Made by a program: the position numbers and the translations under genes. From Odoribacteraceae bacterium (GTDB taxonomy: Bacteria; Bacteroidota; Bacteroidia; Bacteroidales; Marinifilaceae), in assembly GCA_031267995.1 (NCBI GenBank), contig JAIRXZ010000086.1:1-7560 (forward strand): 7,560 bases of DNA, written 5' to 3'. Positions 1-6,023 of the stretch are shown piece after piece (the first letter of the stretch is position 1; every line of letters begins with the position of its first letter). The notes below the pieces were generated by a model. That model saw only the letters and a list, made by a program, of their open reading frames with translations, was not told where the DNA came from and did no database searches.

Positions 1-111
1 AAGTTATTGTTTCATTCTTTGTTCCGCTTCAATCATTTCAGCTGGAGATATATGAACAATTTGTACGTATATTCCCCGAAAATGGATGCGAAAACAAATC
101 GTAAAATCGAA

Positions 112-137
112 AAAAAGTCCCCAAGCAAAGACTTTTT
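112..137. terminator. Possible bidirectional intrinsic terminator
   Basis: AAAAAGTC (112-119) and GACTTTTT (130-137) form an 8-bp stem around a 10-nt loop. On the minus strand the stem runs into a seven-T tract (complement of 110-116), and on the plus strand it ends in five Ts. The stem is A/U-rich and partly overlaps its own T tracts, so it may be weak. It lies about 165 bp past the stop of the minus-strand gene ending at 301, so it could end that transcript or one entering from the left. Seen: the inverted repeat. Inferred: termination. Confidence 0.35.
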
Positions 138-204
138 AACGCAAACAGACCGGAAACAGGGGCAAAAGTCGCCCCGTGCCGCCTTGTCCTTTCGCGTGCA
201 CGGG

Positions 205-229
205 GTGAAAATTCGCTCCAACGGGAGCG
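205..229 (-). terminator. Possible terminator of the glycogen-synthase-like gene
   Basis: CGCTCC (214-219), a four-base AACG loop (220-223) and GGAGCG (224-229) make a perfect 6-bp GC-rich stem. Read on the minus strand, it is followed by AATTTT. The hairpin lies 72 bp past the stop codon of the minus-strand gene at 301. The T tract is short, so efficiency is uncertain. Confidence 0.35.
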
Positions 230-300
230 CGGGTGGGGGTGATTTTATGCCCGCGGGGGGTGGTTTATCGCGGGGTCGGGTGTTGGGGGAGGGACGGGGG
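229..300 (+). other. G-rich tract with a G-quadruplex motif
   Basis: The plus strand is very G-rich here. At 272-300 it carries five G runs (272-275, 278-280, 285-289, 291-293, 296-300) with spacers of 1 to 4 bases, which meets the usual G-quadruplex pattern of four or more runs of three Gs. It lies immediately beyond the stop of the minus-strand gene, so that transcript's 3' end is C-rich and the plus strand could fold. Function unknown. Confidence 0.45.
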
Positions 301-1113
301 TTATTTGTCCCCCATGATGACGTCGAAGAAATCCGAGTAGGCGTCGATATAATCCTCCTCGCCGGGGTTTTCGAGCAGTGGTTTTCCCGTGTCGATGGCG
401 AATTGCCTGAGTTCGTCCGGGATGTAGTCGTGGTGGAACACGATGCCGTCGGCGTACTGGAAGGCGAGCTTGTGGAGGTTGAAGTGGGAGGGTTCCTTCA
501 CGAGGTCGAGATCCTTGCGCGTGACGCCTCCCGTGAGGGCTTTTTCGGAGAAGGCGGGGTTGAGCGTGCCGGAGAAATAGTCGTTGTAGGTGGAGAAGAC
601 GACTTTCGATTTGCTGAACGCGGGGTCGTCGTAGTACTCCTTTTTCAGGTAGAGGGGCACCAGCGCCGAGAACCATCCCTGGCAGTAGATCAAGTCCGGC
701 GACCAGCGCAGCTTGCGCACCGTCTCGAAGACGCCGCGGGCGAAGAATATGGAGCGTTCGTCGTTGTCCGGGAAGAGGTTTCCCTCGTCGTCCATCACGA
801 CGTGTTTTCGCTGGAAATAGTCGTCGTTGTCGATGAAATAGACCTGCATGCGGGCGGATTGTATGGAGGCCACTTTGATGATGAGGGGGTGATCCGTGTC
901 GTTTATGATCAGGTTCATGCCCGATAGCCGGATGACTTCGTGCAGTTGGTTGCGCCGTTCGTTGATGCAACCGTAGCGGGGCATGAACGTCCTGATCTCT
1001 TTGCCTTTGTCTTGTATTCCCTGGGGCAGGTATCTGCCGATGTGGGCCATTTCCGACTCCGGCAAATAAGGCACGATCTCTTGTGATATGAATAAAACTC
1101 GTTTCTTGGCCAT
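301..1113 (-). CDS. Glycogen/starch synthase N-terminal-domain-like protein
   Basis: This 270-residue protein resembles the N-terminal half (GT5 starch synthase catalytic domain) of glycogen synthase. The family is common in Bacteroidales and is usually labelled glycogen or starch synthase. Visible landmarks are the opening MAKKRVLFISQEIVPY, the stretch INERRNQLHEVIRLSG (50-65), YFIDNDDYF (92-100), SPDLIYCQGW (138-147) and FHHDYIPDE (226-234). It has only about half the length of GlgA and lacks the whole C-terminal nucleotide-sugar-binding domain. The GlgA KxGGLADV loop is replaced by ESEMAHIGRYLP, and the HAHDW-type motif by YCQGW. Glycogen synthesis is therefore doubtful, and the real role is unknown. 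The ATG at 1113 is chosen because it gives the conserved start and lies about 20 nt from the predicted transcription start; a GTG at 1137 would add eight unconserved residues. Confidence 0.85.
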   Translation of the reverse strand: MAKKRVLFISQEIVPYLPESEMAHIGRYLPQGIQDKGKEIRTFMPRYGCINERRNQLHEVIRLSGMNLIINDTDHPLIIKVASIQSARMQVYFIDNDDYFQRKHVVMDDEGNLFPDNDERSIFFARGVFETVRKLRWSPDLIYCQGWFSALVPLYLKKEYYDDPAFSKSKVVFSTYNDYFSGTLNPAFSEKALTGGVTRKDLDLVKEPSHFNLHKLAFQYADGIVFHHDYIPDELRQFAIDTGKPLLENPGEEDYIDAYSDFFDVIMGDK

Positions 1114-1138
1114 GGCAACTATTTTCCTAAAAATCACA

Positions 1139-1169
1139 CAAAGATAGTGATTTCGCTTTAGATTTCAAA
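1139..1169 (-). promoter_or_regulatory. Bacteroidota-type promoter of the minus-strand gene
   Basis: Read on the minus strand: TTTG (1169-1166), 19 bp, then TATCTTTG (1146-1139), a full match to the Bacteroidota primary sigma-factor consensus TTTG / TAnnTTTG. Transcription should start near 1132, leaving a leader of about 20 nt before the ATG at 1113. No Shine-Dalgarno sequence is evident, as is usual in this phylum. Confidence 0.75.
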
Positions 1170-1216
1170 ACACTACGCTCAAATAAAAGTGGACGGCGAG
1201 GGGGGTGGCGAGGGAT

Positions 1217-1247
1217 TTTGTTTGGCGGGGGAAGATTTATACTTTTG
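1217..1247 (+). promoter_or_regulatory. Bacteroidota-type promoter of yraN
   Basis: TTTG (1217-1220), 19 bp, then TACTTTTG (1240-1247) matches the TTTG / TAnnTTTG consensus at both boxes. Start of transcription is expected near 1254, some 50-75 nt before the possible yraN starts. Together with the opposing promoter at 1139-1169 it forms a compact divergent promoter region with 47 bp between the two -33 boxes. Confidence 0.7.
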
Positions 1248-1326
1248 TGCCTAAAATCGTTAACATCACTATCACGGGGCATGGGAAAAGGATCGGACAG
1301 GGGAAATGTTTTTCAACCATCACCGC

Positions 1327-1680
1327 ATGGCCAGGCATAATGTTTTGGGGAGGCTGGGGGAGGACAGGGCGGCCGTTTTCCTGGCGGAGAGCGGCTGCAC
1401 GATCCTCGAACGCAACTGGCGGGCGGGGCGGGCGGAGGTTGATTTTATCGTTCTCGACGGGGAGGAGATCGTGGTGGTGGAGGTGAAGACGCGGGCGCGG
1501 CCGGTGGAGCGTCCCGCCGAGTTGCTCTCCCCGGGCAAGTGCCGGAATTTGCTGGCGGCCGGCGAGGCGTACCTGGCGACGCGCGGGATCAGGCGCGAGA
1601 TTCGGTTTGATTTGATTGTCGTGTGCGGGAGGGGGGAGATGCGGGTGGAGCGTTTCAGGGACGCGATCAAGTTGTTTTAG
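1327..1680 (+). CDS. yraN: YraN family (UPF0102) nuclease-fold protein
   Basis: This 117-residue protein belongs to the YraN/UPF0102 family, a small restriction-endonuclease-like fold of uncertain cellular role, thought to act on nucleic acid. Family marks are the start MARHNVLGRLGED, the motif RAEVDFIV with E37 and D39, and VVVEVKTR with E52 and K54, which together resemble the PD-(D/E)xK metal-binding core. The length is normal for the family. The ATG at 1327 is chosen because homologues I recall from Bacteroides begin with a similar M-A-x-H-N-x-L-G stretch. An in-frame ATG at 1306, preceded by the purine-rich AGGGGAA, would add seven residues (MFFNHHR) and cannot be excluded. The gene has its own promoter and is not obviously in an operon. 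Confidence 0.88.
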   Translation: MARHNVLGRLGEDRAAVFLAESGCTILERNWRAGRAEVDFIVLDGEEIVVVEVKTRARPVERPAELLSPGKCRNLLAAGEAYLATRGIRREIRFDLIVVCGRGEMRVERFRDAIKLF

Positions 1681-1681
1681 A

Positions 1682-1751
1682 ATGCCGGGATGCTTTCATG
1701 TTTTAATGGTGTGTGTGTGACTGTAGTAAGGCTGAATAGCAATCCCGGCAT
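1682..1751 (+). other. Long inverted repeat, possible structured RNA
   Basis: ATGCCGGGAT (1682-1691) is the exact reverse complement of ATCCCGGCAT (1742-1751). Two more pairs (G1692-C1740, C1693-G1739) can stack inside across a bulged A1741, closing a loop of about 45 nt. The element starts two bases after the yraN stop. The interior is AT-richer than the flanking genes and has a GTGTGTGTG run. There is no T tract after the stem, so it does not look like a terminator. It could be a structured 3' UTR, a leader, or the 5' part of a small RNA ending at the hairpin near 1809-1839. No known RNA family was recognised. Confidence 0.45.
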
Positions 1752-1808
1752 GGAGTATTATTCATTTAAAAGCTGCGCTAAAGTAGGGCATTATATCGAC
1801 ACGGCAAA

Positions 1809-1839
1809 ATTTTTCGGCGAAAAATCGACTATTTTTTTT
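1809..1839 (+). terminator. Possible intrinsic terminator before the osmC-like gene
   Basis: A 17-bp palindrome (1809-1825; arms ATTTTTC and GAAAAAT around GGC) is followed after six bases by eight Ts (1832-1839). It could end the yraN transcript or a small RNA from the gap. The stem is AT-rich and the T tract is offset, so the call is tentative. The last T of the tract is also the first base of the -7 box of the next promoter. Confidence 0.35.
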
Positions 1840-1846
1840 ACATTTG
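1839..1846 (+). promoter_or_regulatory. Probable -7 box for the osmC-like gene
   Basis: TACATTTG (1839-1846) fits the Bacteroidota -7 consensus TAnnTTTG exactly and would start transcription near 1853, leaving about 16 nt before the ATG at 1869. No good TTTG stands at the right distance upstream; the closest is TTCG at 1813-1816, inside the preceding palindrome. Confidence 0.45.
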
Positions 1847-1868
1847 AAAAAATTTAAAATACCACGTT

Positions 1869-2279
1869 ATGACAACTATTAAAGCAAAGTACCTGGGAAA
1901 CCTGCGGGTGGAGTGCACGCACGTGCAAAGTGGAGCGAAATTGATCACGGACGCGCCTACCGATAACCGGGGGAAGGGCGAGGGTTTTTCCCCGACGGAT
2001 TTGTGCGCTACCTCCCTGGCCACGTGCGTGATGACGATCATGGGAATCTACGCCCGCGAGCACGCCCTGGACATCACCGGCACGGAGATCGAGATCACCA
2101 AGCGCATGTCCGACGAACCGCGGCGCGTCGGGGAGATTGATATCATTTTTCACATGCCCGACCGGGAGTTCACGATCAAGGACAAGACCATCCTGGAGCG
2201 CGTGGCGCACACCTGCCCCGTCCACCTGTCGCTGAGCGAGGAGGTGCGGCAGAATTTCACCTTCCGCTGGAGGCGCTGA
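1869..2279 (+). CDS. OsmC/Ohr family peroxiredoxin-like protein
   Basis: This 136-residue protein has the normal length and pattern of the OsmC/Ohr superfamily, cytoplasmic thiol-dependent peroxidases that act on organic hydroperoxides as domain-swapped dimers. The conserved GEGFSPTDLCATSLATC stretch (37-53) supplies the N-terminal Cys53 at the head of the central helix, and AHTCPVHLSLS (113-123) supplies the second Cys116; these two match the reactive pair of the family. It reads as the general OsmC branch (YhfA-like) rather than a clear Ohr, so the substrate is uncertain. The ATG follows an AT-rich leader without a Shine-Dalgarno sequence. It stands alone between a probable promoter and a probable terminator. 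Confidence 0.88.
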   Translation: MTTIKAKYLGNLRVECTHVQSGAKLITDAPTDNRGKGEGFSPTDLCATSLATCVMTIMGIYAREHALDITGTEIEITKRMSDEPRRVGEIDIIFHMPDREFTIKDKTILERVAHTCPVHLSLSEEVRQNFTFRWRR

Positions 2280-2280
2280 C

Positions 2281-2302
2281 GGCTGCCCGGCCGCCATTTT
2301 TT
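2281..2302 (+). terminator. Probable intrinsic terminator after the osmC-like gene
   Basis: A GC-rich imperfect palindrome (2281-2295, arms beginning GGC and ending GCC, with one mismatch) is followed by A and six Ts (2297-2302). It begins one base past the osmC-like stop codon. GGCCGC (2289-2294) can also pair with GCGGCC (2312-2317) in the prfA leader, an alternative fold. Confidence 0.45.
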
Positions 2303-2304
2303 AT

Positions 2305-2312
2305 TACCTTCG
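2305..2312 (+). promoter_or_regulatory. Weak candidate -7 box for prfA-pyrF
   Basis: TACCTTCG (2305-2312) matches TAnnTTTG except at one position and would start transcription about 14 nt before the prfA ATG at 2333. No TTTG is found 19-21 bp upstream, where the sequence is GC-rich, so the promoter may be weak or lie elsewhere. Confidence 0.25.
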
Positions 2313-2332
2313 CGGCCATTAAATGATACTGT

Positions 2333-3418
2333 ATGGGCGATAGCACTTTATTAGAGAAGTTGGAGGCGTTTTACATCCGCTTTCACGAAATCGGGCAGTT
2401 GATCACCGACCCCGGGGTGATCCAGGACATGCCCCGTTTCGTGAAGCTAAACAAGGAGTACCGCGAGCTGGAGCAGGTGGTGGAGGCCGCGAACGTGCTC
2501 AAAAACGGGATGAAAACGTACGACGAGGCGCGAGAAATCCTGGAGCGCGAAAGCGACAAAGAGCTGAGAGAGATGGCCGAGGCCGAAATCGAGGAGTTGA
2601 AATCGCGCCTGCCTGAGTGGGAGACGAAGATCAAGCTGCTGCTGGTGCCGGCCGACCCGGAGGACGGGAAAAACGTCATCCTGGAGATCCGCTCCGGCAC
2701 CGGTGGCGACGAGGCCTGCATCTTCGCCGGCGACATTTTCCGCATGTACGCCAAATTCGTCGAGGCCAGGCGTTGGAAAATGGAGATCACCAACGTCAGC
2801 GAGGGCGCCTCCGGCGGCTACAAGGAGATCGTGGCAAACATCTCCGGCAGCGGCGTTTACGGCATCATGAAATACGAATCGGGCGTACACCGCGTCCAGC
2901 GCGTCCCCGCCACCGAAACGCAGGGCAGGGTACACACCTCCGCCGCCACCGTCGCCGTGCTCCCCGAAGCCGAGGAGGTGGACGTGGAGCTAAACCCGGC
3001 GGACATCCGCAAGGACACCTACTGCTCCTCAGGCCCTGGCGGTCAGTCGGTAAACACCACCTACTCCGCCATCCGCCTGACCCACGTGCCCACGGGCATC
3101 GTCGTCACCTGCCAGGACGAAAAATCGCAAATCAAGAACCTCGCCAAGGCCATGAAAGAGCTGCGCTCGCGCATCTACGCCATTGAATACCAGAGATACA
3201 TGGACGACATCGCCTCCAAGCGCAAAACGATGGTCTCCACCGGCGACCGCTCCGCCAAAATCCGCACCTACAACTACCCGCAAGGGCGCGTCACCGACCA
3301 CCGTATCAACCTCACCCTCTACAACCTACCCGCCATCATGGACGGCGACCTCGACGAGATCATCGAAAAACTCCAAATCGAAGAAAACACCGAACGCCTC
3401 AAAGAGAGCGGATTTTAA
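2333..3418 (+). CDS. prfA: Peptide chain release factor 1 (RF1)
   Basis: A 361-residue class I release factor that reads UAA and UAG stop codons and triggers hydrolysis of the finished peptide on the ribosome. It is full length (family about 355-365). The N-terminal helical domain comes first. The stop-codon recognition tripeptide P-A-T (192-194, in RVPATETQGRVHTSA) marks RF1 rather than RF2, which has S-P-F. The catalytic GGQ is at 236-238 in SSGPGGQSVNTT; its Gln is the residue normally methylated by PrmC. It is followed by pyrF after 12 bp, an arrangement I recall from other Bacteroidales, so the two are probably cotranscribed. The ATG at 2333 gives the expected N-terminus (TLLEKLEAF). No programmed frameshift is present, as expected for RF1. 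Confidence 0.97.
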   Translation: MGDSTLLEKLEAFYIRFHEIGQLITDPGVIQDMPRFVKLNKEYRELEQVVEAANVLKNGMKTYDEAREILERESDKELREMAEAEIEELKSRLPEWETKIKLLLVPADPEDGKNVILEIRSGTGGDEACIFAGDIFRMYAKFVEARRWKMEITNVSEGASGGYKEIVANISGSGVYGIMKYESGVHRVQRVPATETQGRVHTSAATVAVLPEAEEVDVELNPADIRKDTYCSSGPGGQSVNTTYSAIRLTHVPTGIVVTCQDEKSQIKNLAKAMKELRSRIYAIEYQRYMDDIASKRKTMVSTGDRSAKIRTYNYPQGRVTDHRINLTLYNLPAIMDGDLDEIIEKLQIEENTERLKESGF

Positions 3419-3430
3419 CCCCCCAAAAAA

Positions 3431-4249
3431 ATGAATTACATCGAATTAGTAGCATCGATACAGCGCAAACGCTCCTTCCTCTGCGTGGGGTTGGACTCCG
3501 ACGCCCGCAAAATCCCCGCCTGCCTCGCCGGCGAGCCGGACCCCGTCTTCGCCTTCAACCGGGAAATCGTCGACCACACGGCGCACCTCGCCATCGCCTA
3601 CAAGCTGAACACCGCCTTCTACGAATGTCGCGGCGCCGCCGGCTGGCAATCCATGGAGCGCACCGTCAACTACATAAAGGAGCGTCACCCCGACCAATTC
3701 GTCATCGCGGACGCCAAGCGCGGCGACATCGGCAACACCTCCGAGATGTATGCCCGCGCCTTCCTCGAGGAGATGCCCTTCGACGCCATCACCGTCGCCC
3801 CCTACATGGGCGAGGACTCCGTGACGCCCTTCACCCACCGCCAGGGAAAATGGGTCATCCTCCTGGCGCTCACCTCCAACAAGGGAGCGAGCGACTTTCA
3901 ATTCATGGAACAAAACGGGGAAAAACTCTACGAACGGGTGCTAAAACGCTCGCGGCAATGGGGCGACGCCGGCGACATGATGTACGTCATCGGCGCCACC
4001 AAAGCCGAGATGCTCGCCGACGTCCGCGCGCTGGTGCCCGACCATTTCCTGCTGGTGCCCGGCGTGGGCGCGCAAGGAGGCAGCCTGCGGGAAGTCGCCC
4101 GCCACGGGATGAACGCCCGTTGTGGCCTCATCGTCAACTCCTCGCGAGGCATCATCTTCGCCGACACCTCGGAACGCTTCGCCACCCGCGCCGGCGAAGA
4201 AGCCCTCGCCCTGCAGCGGGAGATGGCCACCCTCCTGCCAGCCCTCTAA
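3431..4249 (+). CDS. pyrF: Orotidine-5'-phosphate decarboxylase
   Basis: This 272-residue enzyme converts OMP to UMP and CO2, the last step of de novo UMP synthesis, and acts in the cytoplasm as a dimer. Length and sequence fit the longer PyrF subfamily (about 270 residues) rather than the 230-residue E. coli type. Conserved parts: CVGLDSD (18-24); AYKLNTAFYE with K58; the catalytic motif DAKRGDIGNT (94-103), where D94, K96 and D99 complete the Lys-Asp-Lys-Asp set; the phosphate-binding loop VPGVGAQGG ending near 217; and NSSRGIIFA near residue 240. The ATG follows an A-rich CCCCCCAAAAAA spacer 12 bp after the prfA stop, so it is most likely in one operon with prfA. Its end lies 20 bp from the end of the convergent kinase gene. 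Confidence 0.96.
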   Translation: MNYIELVASIQRKRSFLCVGLDSDARKIPACLAGEPDPVFAFNREIVDHTAHLAIAYKLNTAFYECRGAAGWQSMERTVNYIKERHPDQFVIADAKRGDIGNTSEMYARAFLEEMPFDAITVAPYMGEDSVTPFTHRQGKWVILLALTSNKGASDFQFMEQNGEKLYERVLKRSRQWGDAGDMMYVIGATKAEMLADVRALVPDHFLLVPGVGAQGGSLREVARHGMNARCGLIVNSSRGIIFADTSERFATRAGEEALALQREMATLLPAL

Positions 4250-4269
4250 CGGGGCGATGCTCCCGGCAA

Positions 4270-5142
4270 TCACCCCCCTCCAATCAACTCGTAACCGTAC
4301 CGTGGCAGCGGCGCGTCCAGACAGCGCATCGCCCGTTCCTGGTTCATCCCGTCCAGCGGCCGGTGCGGGTACCCGAACGTCTCCTTGATCCCCGCGTTCA
4401 CGAAAAACACCGCCCGGTCGACGGCCACCGGCAAGCTCTCCCCGTTCAACAAACACCCCGTCACCACGCTCGCGAAAGCATCCCCCGTCCCCGGGTACGA
4501 CGCCGGCACCCGCTCGCAAGCCACCCGCCAGGCGCGCCCGTCCACCCGGTCAAAAGCCACCGTCGCCACCACCCCCTCCTCCTCGTGCGGCGCCGAGGTA
4601 ACAATCACGTGCCGAGGCCCCATCGCGCTCAGCTCCTCGCACCAGCCGACAATCTCCGTCGGCGACACCCTCCCCCGCGGGTCGCGTCCCAGCAACAGGG
4701 CAGCCTCCGTCAGGTTGGGCGTGATCACCCCGGCTCGCCCGCACAACCGCCTCATACCCGCCACCATATCCTCCCCCGTGCCCGGGTACAGCGACCCGTG
4801 ATCCCCCAGCACCGGATCCACCACCACGAAATTCCGCTCGTCGCCAAACGCCCGGAAAAAATCCTCCACCACCCCCACCTGCCGCGCCGACGCGATATAA
4901 CCCGAATAAAGCGCGTCGAACCACAACCCCAGCGCCCGCCAATGCGCCACCGTTTCCACCATGAAATCAGTCAAATCCAGCGACCGGAACCCCGCGTACT
5001 CGCTATGCGCCGAAAGCACCGCCGTCGGCAGCGGGCACACCTGGATCCCCAGCCGCGACAACACCGGGATCACCACCGTCAGCGACGCCCGACCGTAACC
5101 CGACAGGTCGTGCACCGCCGCCACCCGCTTCACGGCATTCAC
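4270..5142 (-). CDS. Pyridoxine/pyridoxamine kinase (PdxK/PdxY-like)
   Basis: This 290-residue member of the ribokinase superfamily phosphorylates B6 vitamers in PLP salvage, using ATP and Mg2+. Typical motifs are AVHDLSGYGRASL (9-21), CPLPTAVLSAHSE (36-48), VDPVLGDHGSLY (108-119), TPNLTEA (141-147) and the anion hole with catalytic base, YPGTGDAF (216-223, Asp221). The overall pattern is that of the pyridoxamine-kinase group of gut anaerobes; vitamer preference cannot be read from sequence. I choose the GTG at 5142 because it overlaps the stop of the upstream DUF4251 gene as GTGA, a classic coupling arrangement. Another GTG at 5157 would add five residues (beginning RGAA after the start) with a 19-bp overlap. 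The gene is convergent with pyrF, with 20 bp between the stops. Confidence 0.92.
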   Translation of the reverse strand: MNAVKRVAAVHDLSGYGRASLTVVIPVLSRLGIQVCPLPTAVLSAHSEYAGFRSLDLTDFMVETVAHWRALGLWFDALYSGYIASARQVGVVEDFFRAFGDERNFVVVDPVLGDHGSLYPGTGEDMVAGMRRLCGRAGVITPNLTEAALLLGRDPRGRVSPTEIVGWCEELSAMGPRHVIVTSAPHEEEGVVATVAFDRVDGRAWRVACERVPASYPGTGDAFASVVTGCLLNGESLPVAVDRAVFFVNAGIKETFGYPHRPLDGMNQERAMRCLDAPLPRYGYELIGGG

Positions 5143-5837
5143 CGCCGCCCCGCGCACGCTACCTCCTCGTCCTCAATCGCGTCGATCCTCCCCCCGTAGG
5201 AGATCGCCGCCCGGTTATTGCTATTGACATGCAAGAAACACGTCCCGTTCTCGTAAGCCTCCAGGGAAAACGAGAGGACGTCGCCAATCGCGTCGATCCT
5301 CCCCCCGTAGGAGATCGCCGCCCGGTTATTGCTATTGACATGCAAGAAGCACGTCCCGTTCTCGTAAGCCTCCAGGGAAAACGAGAGGACGTCGCCGCGG
5401 ACGGTCACCGAGCACGAAAACTCCACGCGGTTCCCCGCGCGCCGGTGTACCGACTTGATCTTGACCCGCTCCACCCGTTCCCCCTCCAGCTCGAACCCAC
5501 CCCCCTCGCCGTACGGCAGCGAGTACGCCCGGCCGAAAAATGGAAGTCGCCCCGTCACCACCGAATCCCTGAACACCAGCTCCCCCCGGTTGGCCACCAG
5601 CGACACGTGCCCCTCGCCGCCGAGCGTCGTCGACCCGTGTCGCGACTCGATAGTCACGCTACTATTCCCCGTCGGGTAAGCATCCGTCGCCTCCACGCGG
5701 AACTGCCTGCTCTCCACCAGTCTAACGATTTTGCCAAACGCGGCCGTATCTCCCTTCGTCCTCGCGCCGTCTCCGGCCAGCGATGGGGTAGCGAACGCCA
5801 ACGCGCCCGCCGCCAGAATGAACCTTAATGTTTTCAT
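5139..5837 (-). CDS. DUF4251 family secreted protein with a duplicated C-terminus
   Basis: This 232-residue protein begins with a signal peptide (1-21, MKTLRFILAAGALAFATPSLA), probably cut before GDG. No lipobox cysteine is present, so a periplasmic rather than lipid-anchored protein is expected. The mature part reads as beta-rich and fits DUF4251, a family known mainly from Bacteroidota with no assigned function: FGKIVRLVESRQFRVEA (34-50), VSLVANRGELVF (78-89), the GRAYSLPYG region, and the C-terminal FLHVNSNNRAAISYGG signature. That signature occurs twice because residues 148-184 are repeated as 185-221. The ATG at 5837 is chosen over an upstream start at 5882 because it opens directly into the signal peptide. 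It is first in a probable two-gene operon with the pyridoxine kinase. Confidence 0.85.
   Translation of the reverse strand: MKTLRFILAAGALAFATPSLAGDGARTKGDTAAFGKIVRLVESRQFRVEATDAYPTGNSSVTIESRHGSTTLGGEGHVSLVANRGELVFRDSVVTGRLPFFGRAYSLPYGEGGGFELEGERVERVKIKSVHRRAGNRVEFSCSVTVRGDVLSFSLEAYENGTCFLHVNSNNRAAISYGGRIDAIGDVLSFSLEAYENGTCFLHVNSNNRAAISYGGRIDAIEDEEVACAGRR
5175..5396. repeat. Two tandem copies of a 111-bp unit inside the DUF4251 gene
   Basis: Copy 1 is 5175-5285 and copy 2 is 5286-5396, head to tail. The only difference I find is a third-base change in a Cys codon (TGT versus TGC on the coding strand), so both copies encode the same 37 residues (GDVLSFSLEAYENG... to ...GGRIDAI). Because 111 is a multiple of three, the frame is kept. 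The near identity points to a recent duplication. Confidence 0.95.
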
Positions 5838-5915
5838 GTCATCACGTGTAATGGTTTTTACTCTATATAACAATCTCGTCAACGAGAGAGGGACGATGCC
5901 CGCCCCCGTGTCACG

Positions 5916-5946
5916 CGAAGTTAAACGAATATTTCGGATCGTTCAA
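5916..5946 (-). promoter_or_regulatory. Candidate promoter of the DUF4251-kinase operon
   Basis: On the minus strand, TTG (5946-5944), a 20-bp spacer and TAACTTCG (5923-5916) approximate the TTTG / TAnnTTTG consensus with one mismatch in the -7 box and a shortened -33 box. Transcription would start near 5909, giving a leader of about 70 nt. In that leader a small hairpin (TCTCG/CGAGA, 5874-5887) can form. Confidence 0.35.
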
Positions 5947-5960
5947 GAAACGCCGCCCCG

Positions 5961-5970
5961 CCCCCCCCCC
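5961..5970. repeat. C10 homopolymer (G10 on the minus strand)
   Basis: Ten consecutive Cs within a C/G-rich stretch, 14 bp upstream of the -33 element of the candidate promoter at 5916-5946. Tracts of this length are prone to slippage, so its length may vary between cells. Any effect on transcription is inference. Confidence 0.6.
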
Positions 5971-6023
5971 GCGGGAACACCATCGAGAATTTCGCGCCCG
6001 GCACGAGGACGCGCCATGCCCCC

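Noticed and set aside
33..221. A 62-residue minus-strand frame in the left non-coding region
   Set aside because: No family resemblance, no promoter, and it runs through two terminator-like hairpins.
7..927. A 306-residue plus-strand frame
   Set aside because: It lies mostly opposite the well-supported glycogen-synthase-like gene and has low-complexity Val/Glu/Gly content.
1684..1751. A tRNA-like outline: paired ends GCCGGGA/TCCCGGC about 66 nt apart
   Set aside because: There is no T-loop (GTTCRA), no recognisable D arm and no proper anticodon stem, and the span is too short.
4250..4265. A small hairpin (CGGG/CCCG) between the convergent pyrF and kinase genes, as a bidirectional terminator
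   Set aside because: The stem is only about 5 bp with a wobble pair, and no T tract follows on either strand.
3625..5199. A 524-residue plus-strand frame
   Set aside because: It runs through pyrF out of frame and opposite the kinase gene; composition is Arg/Pro/His-rich, as expected of an antisense shadow in GC-rich DNA.
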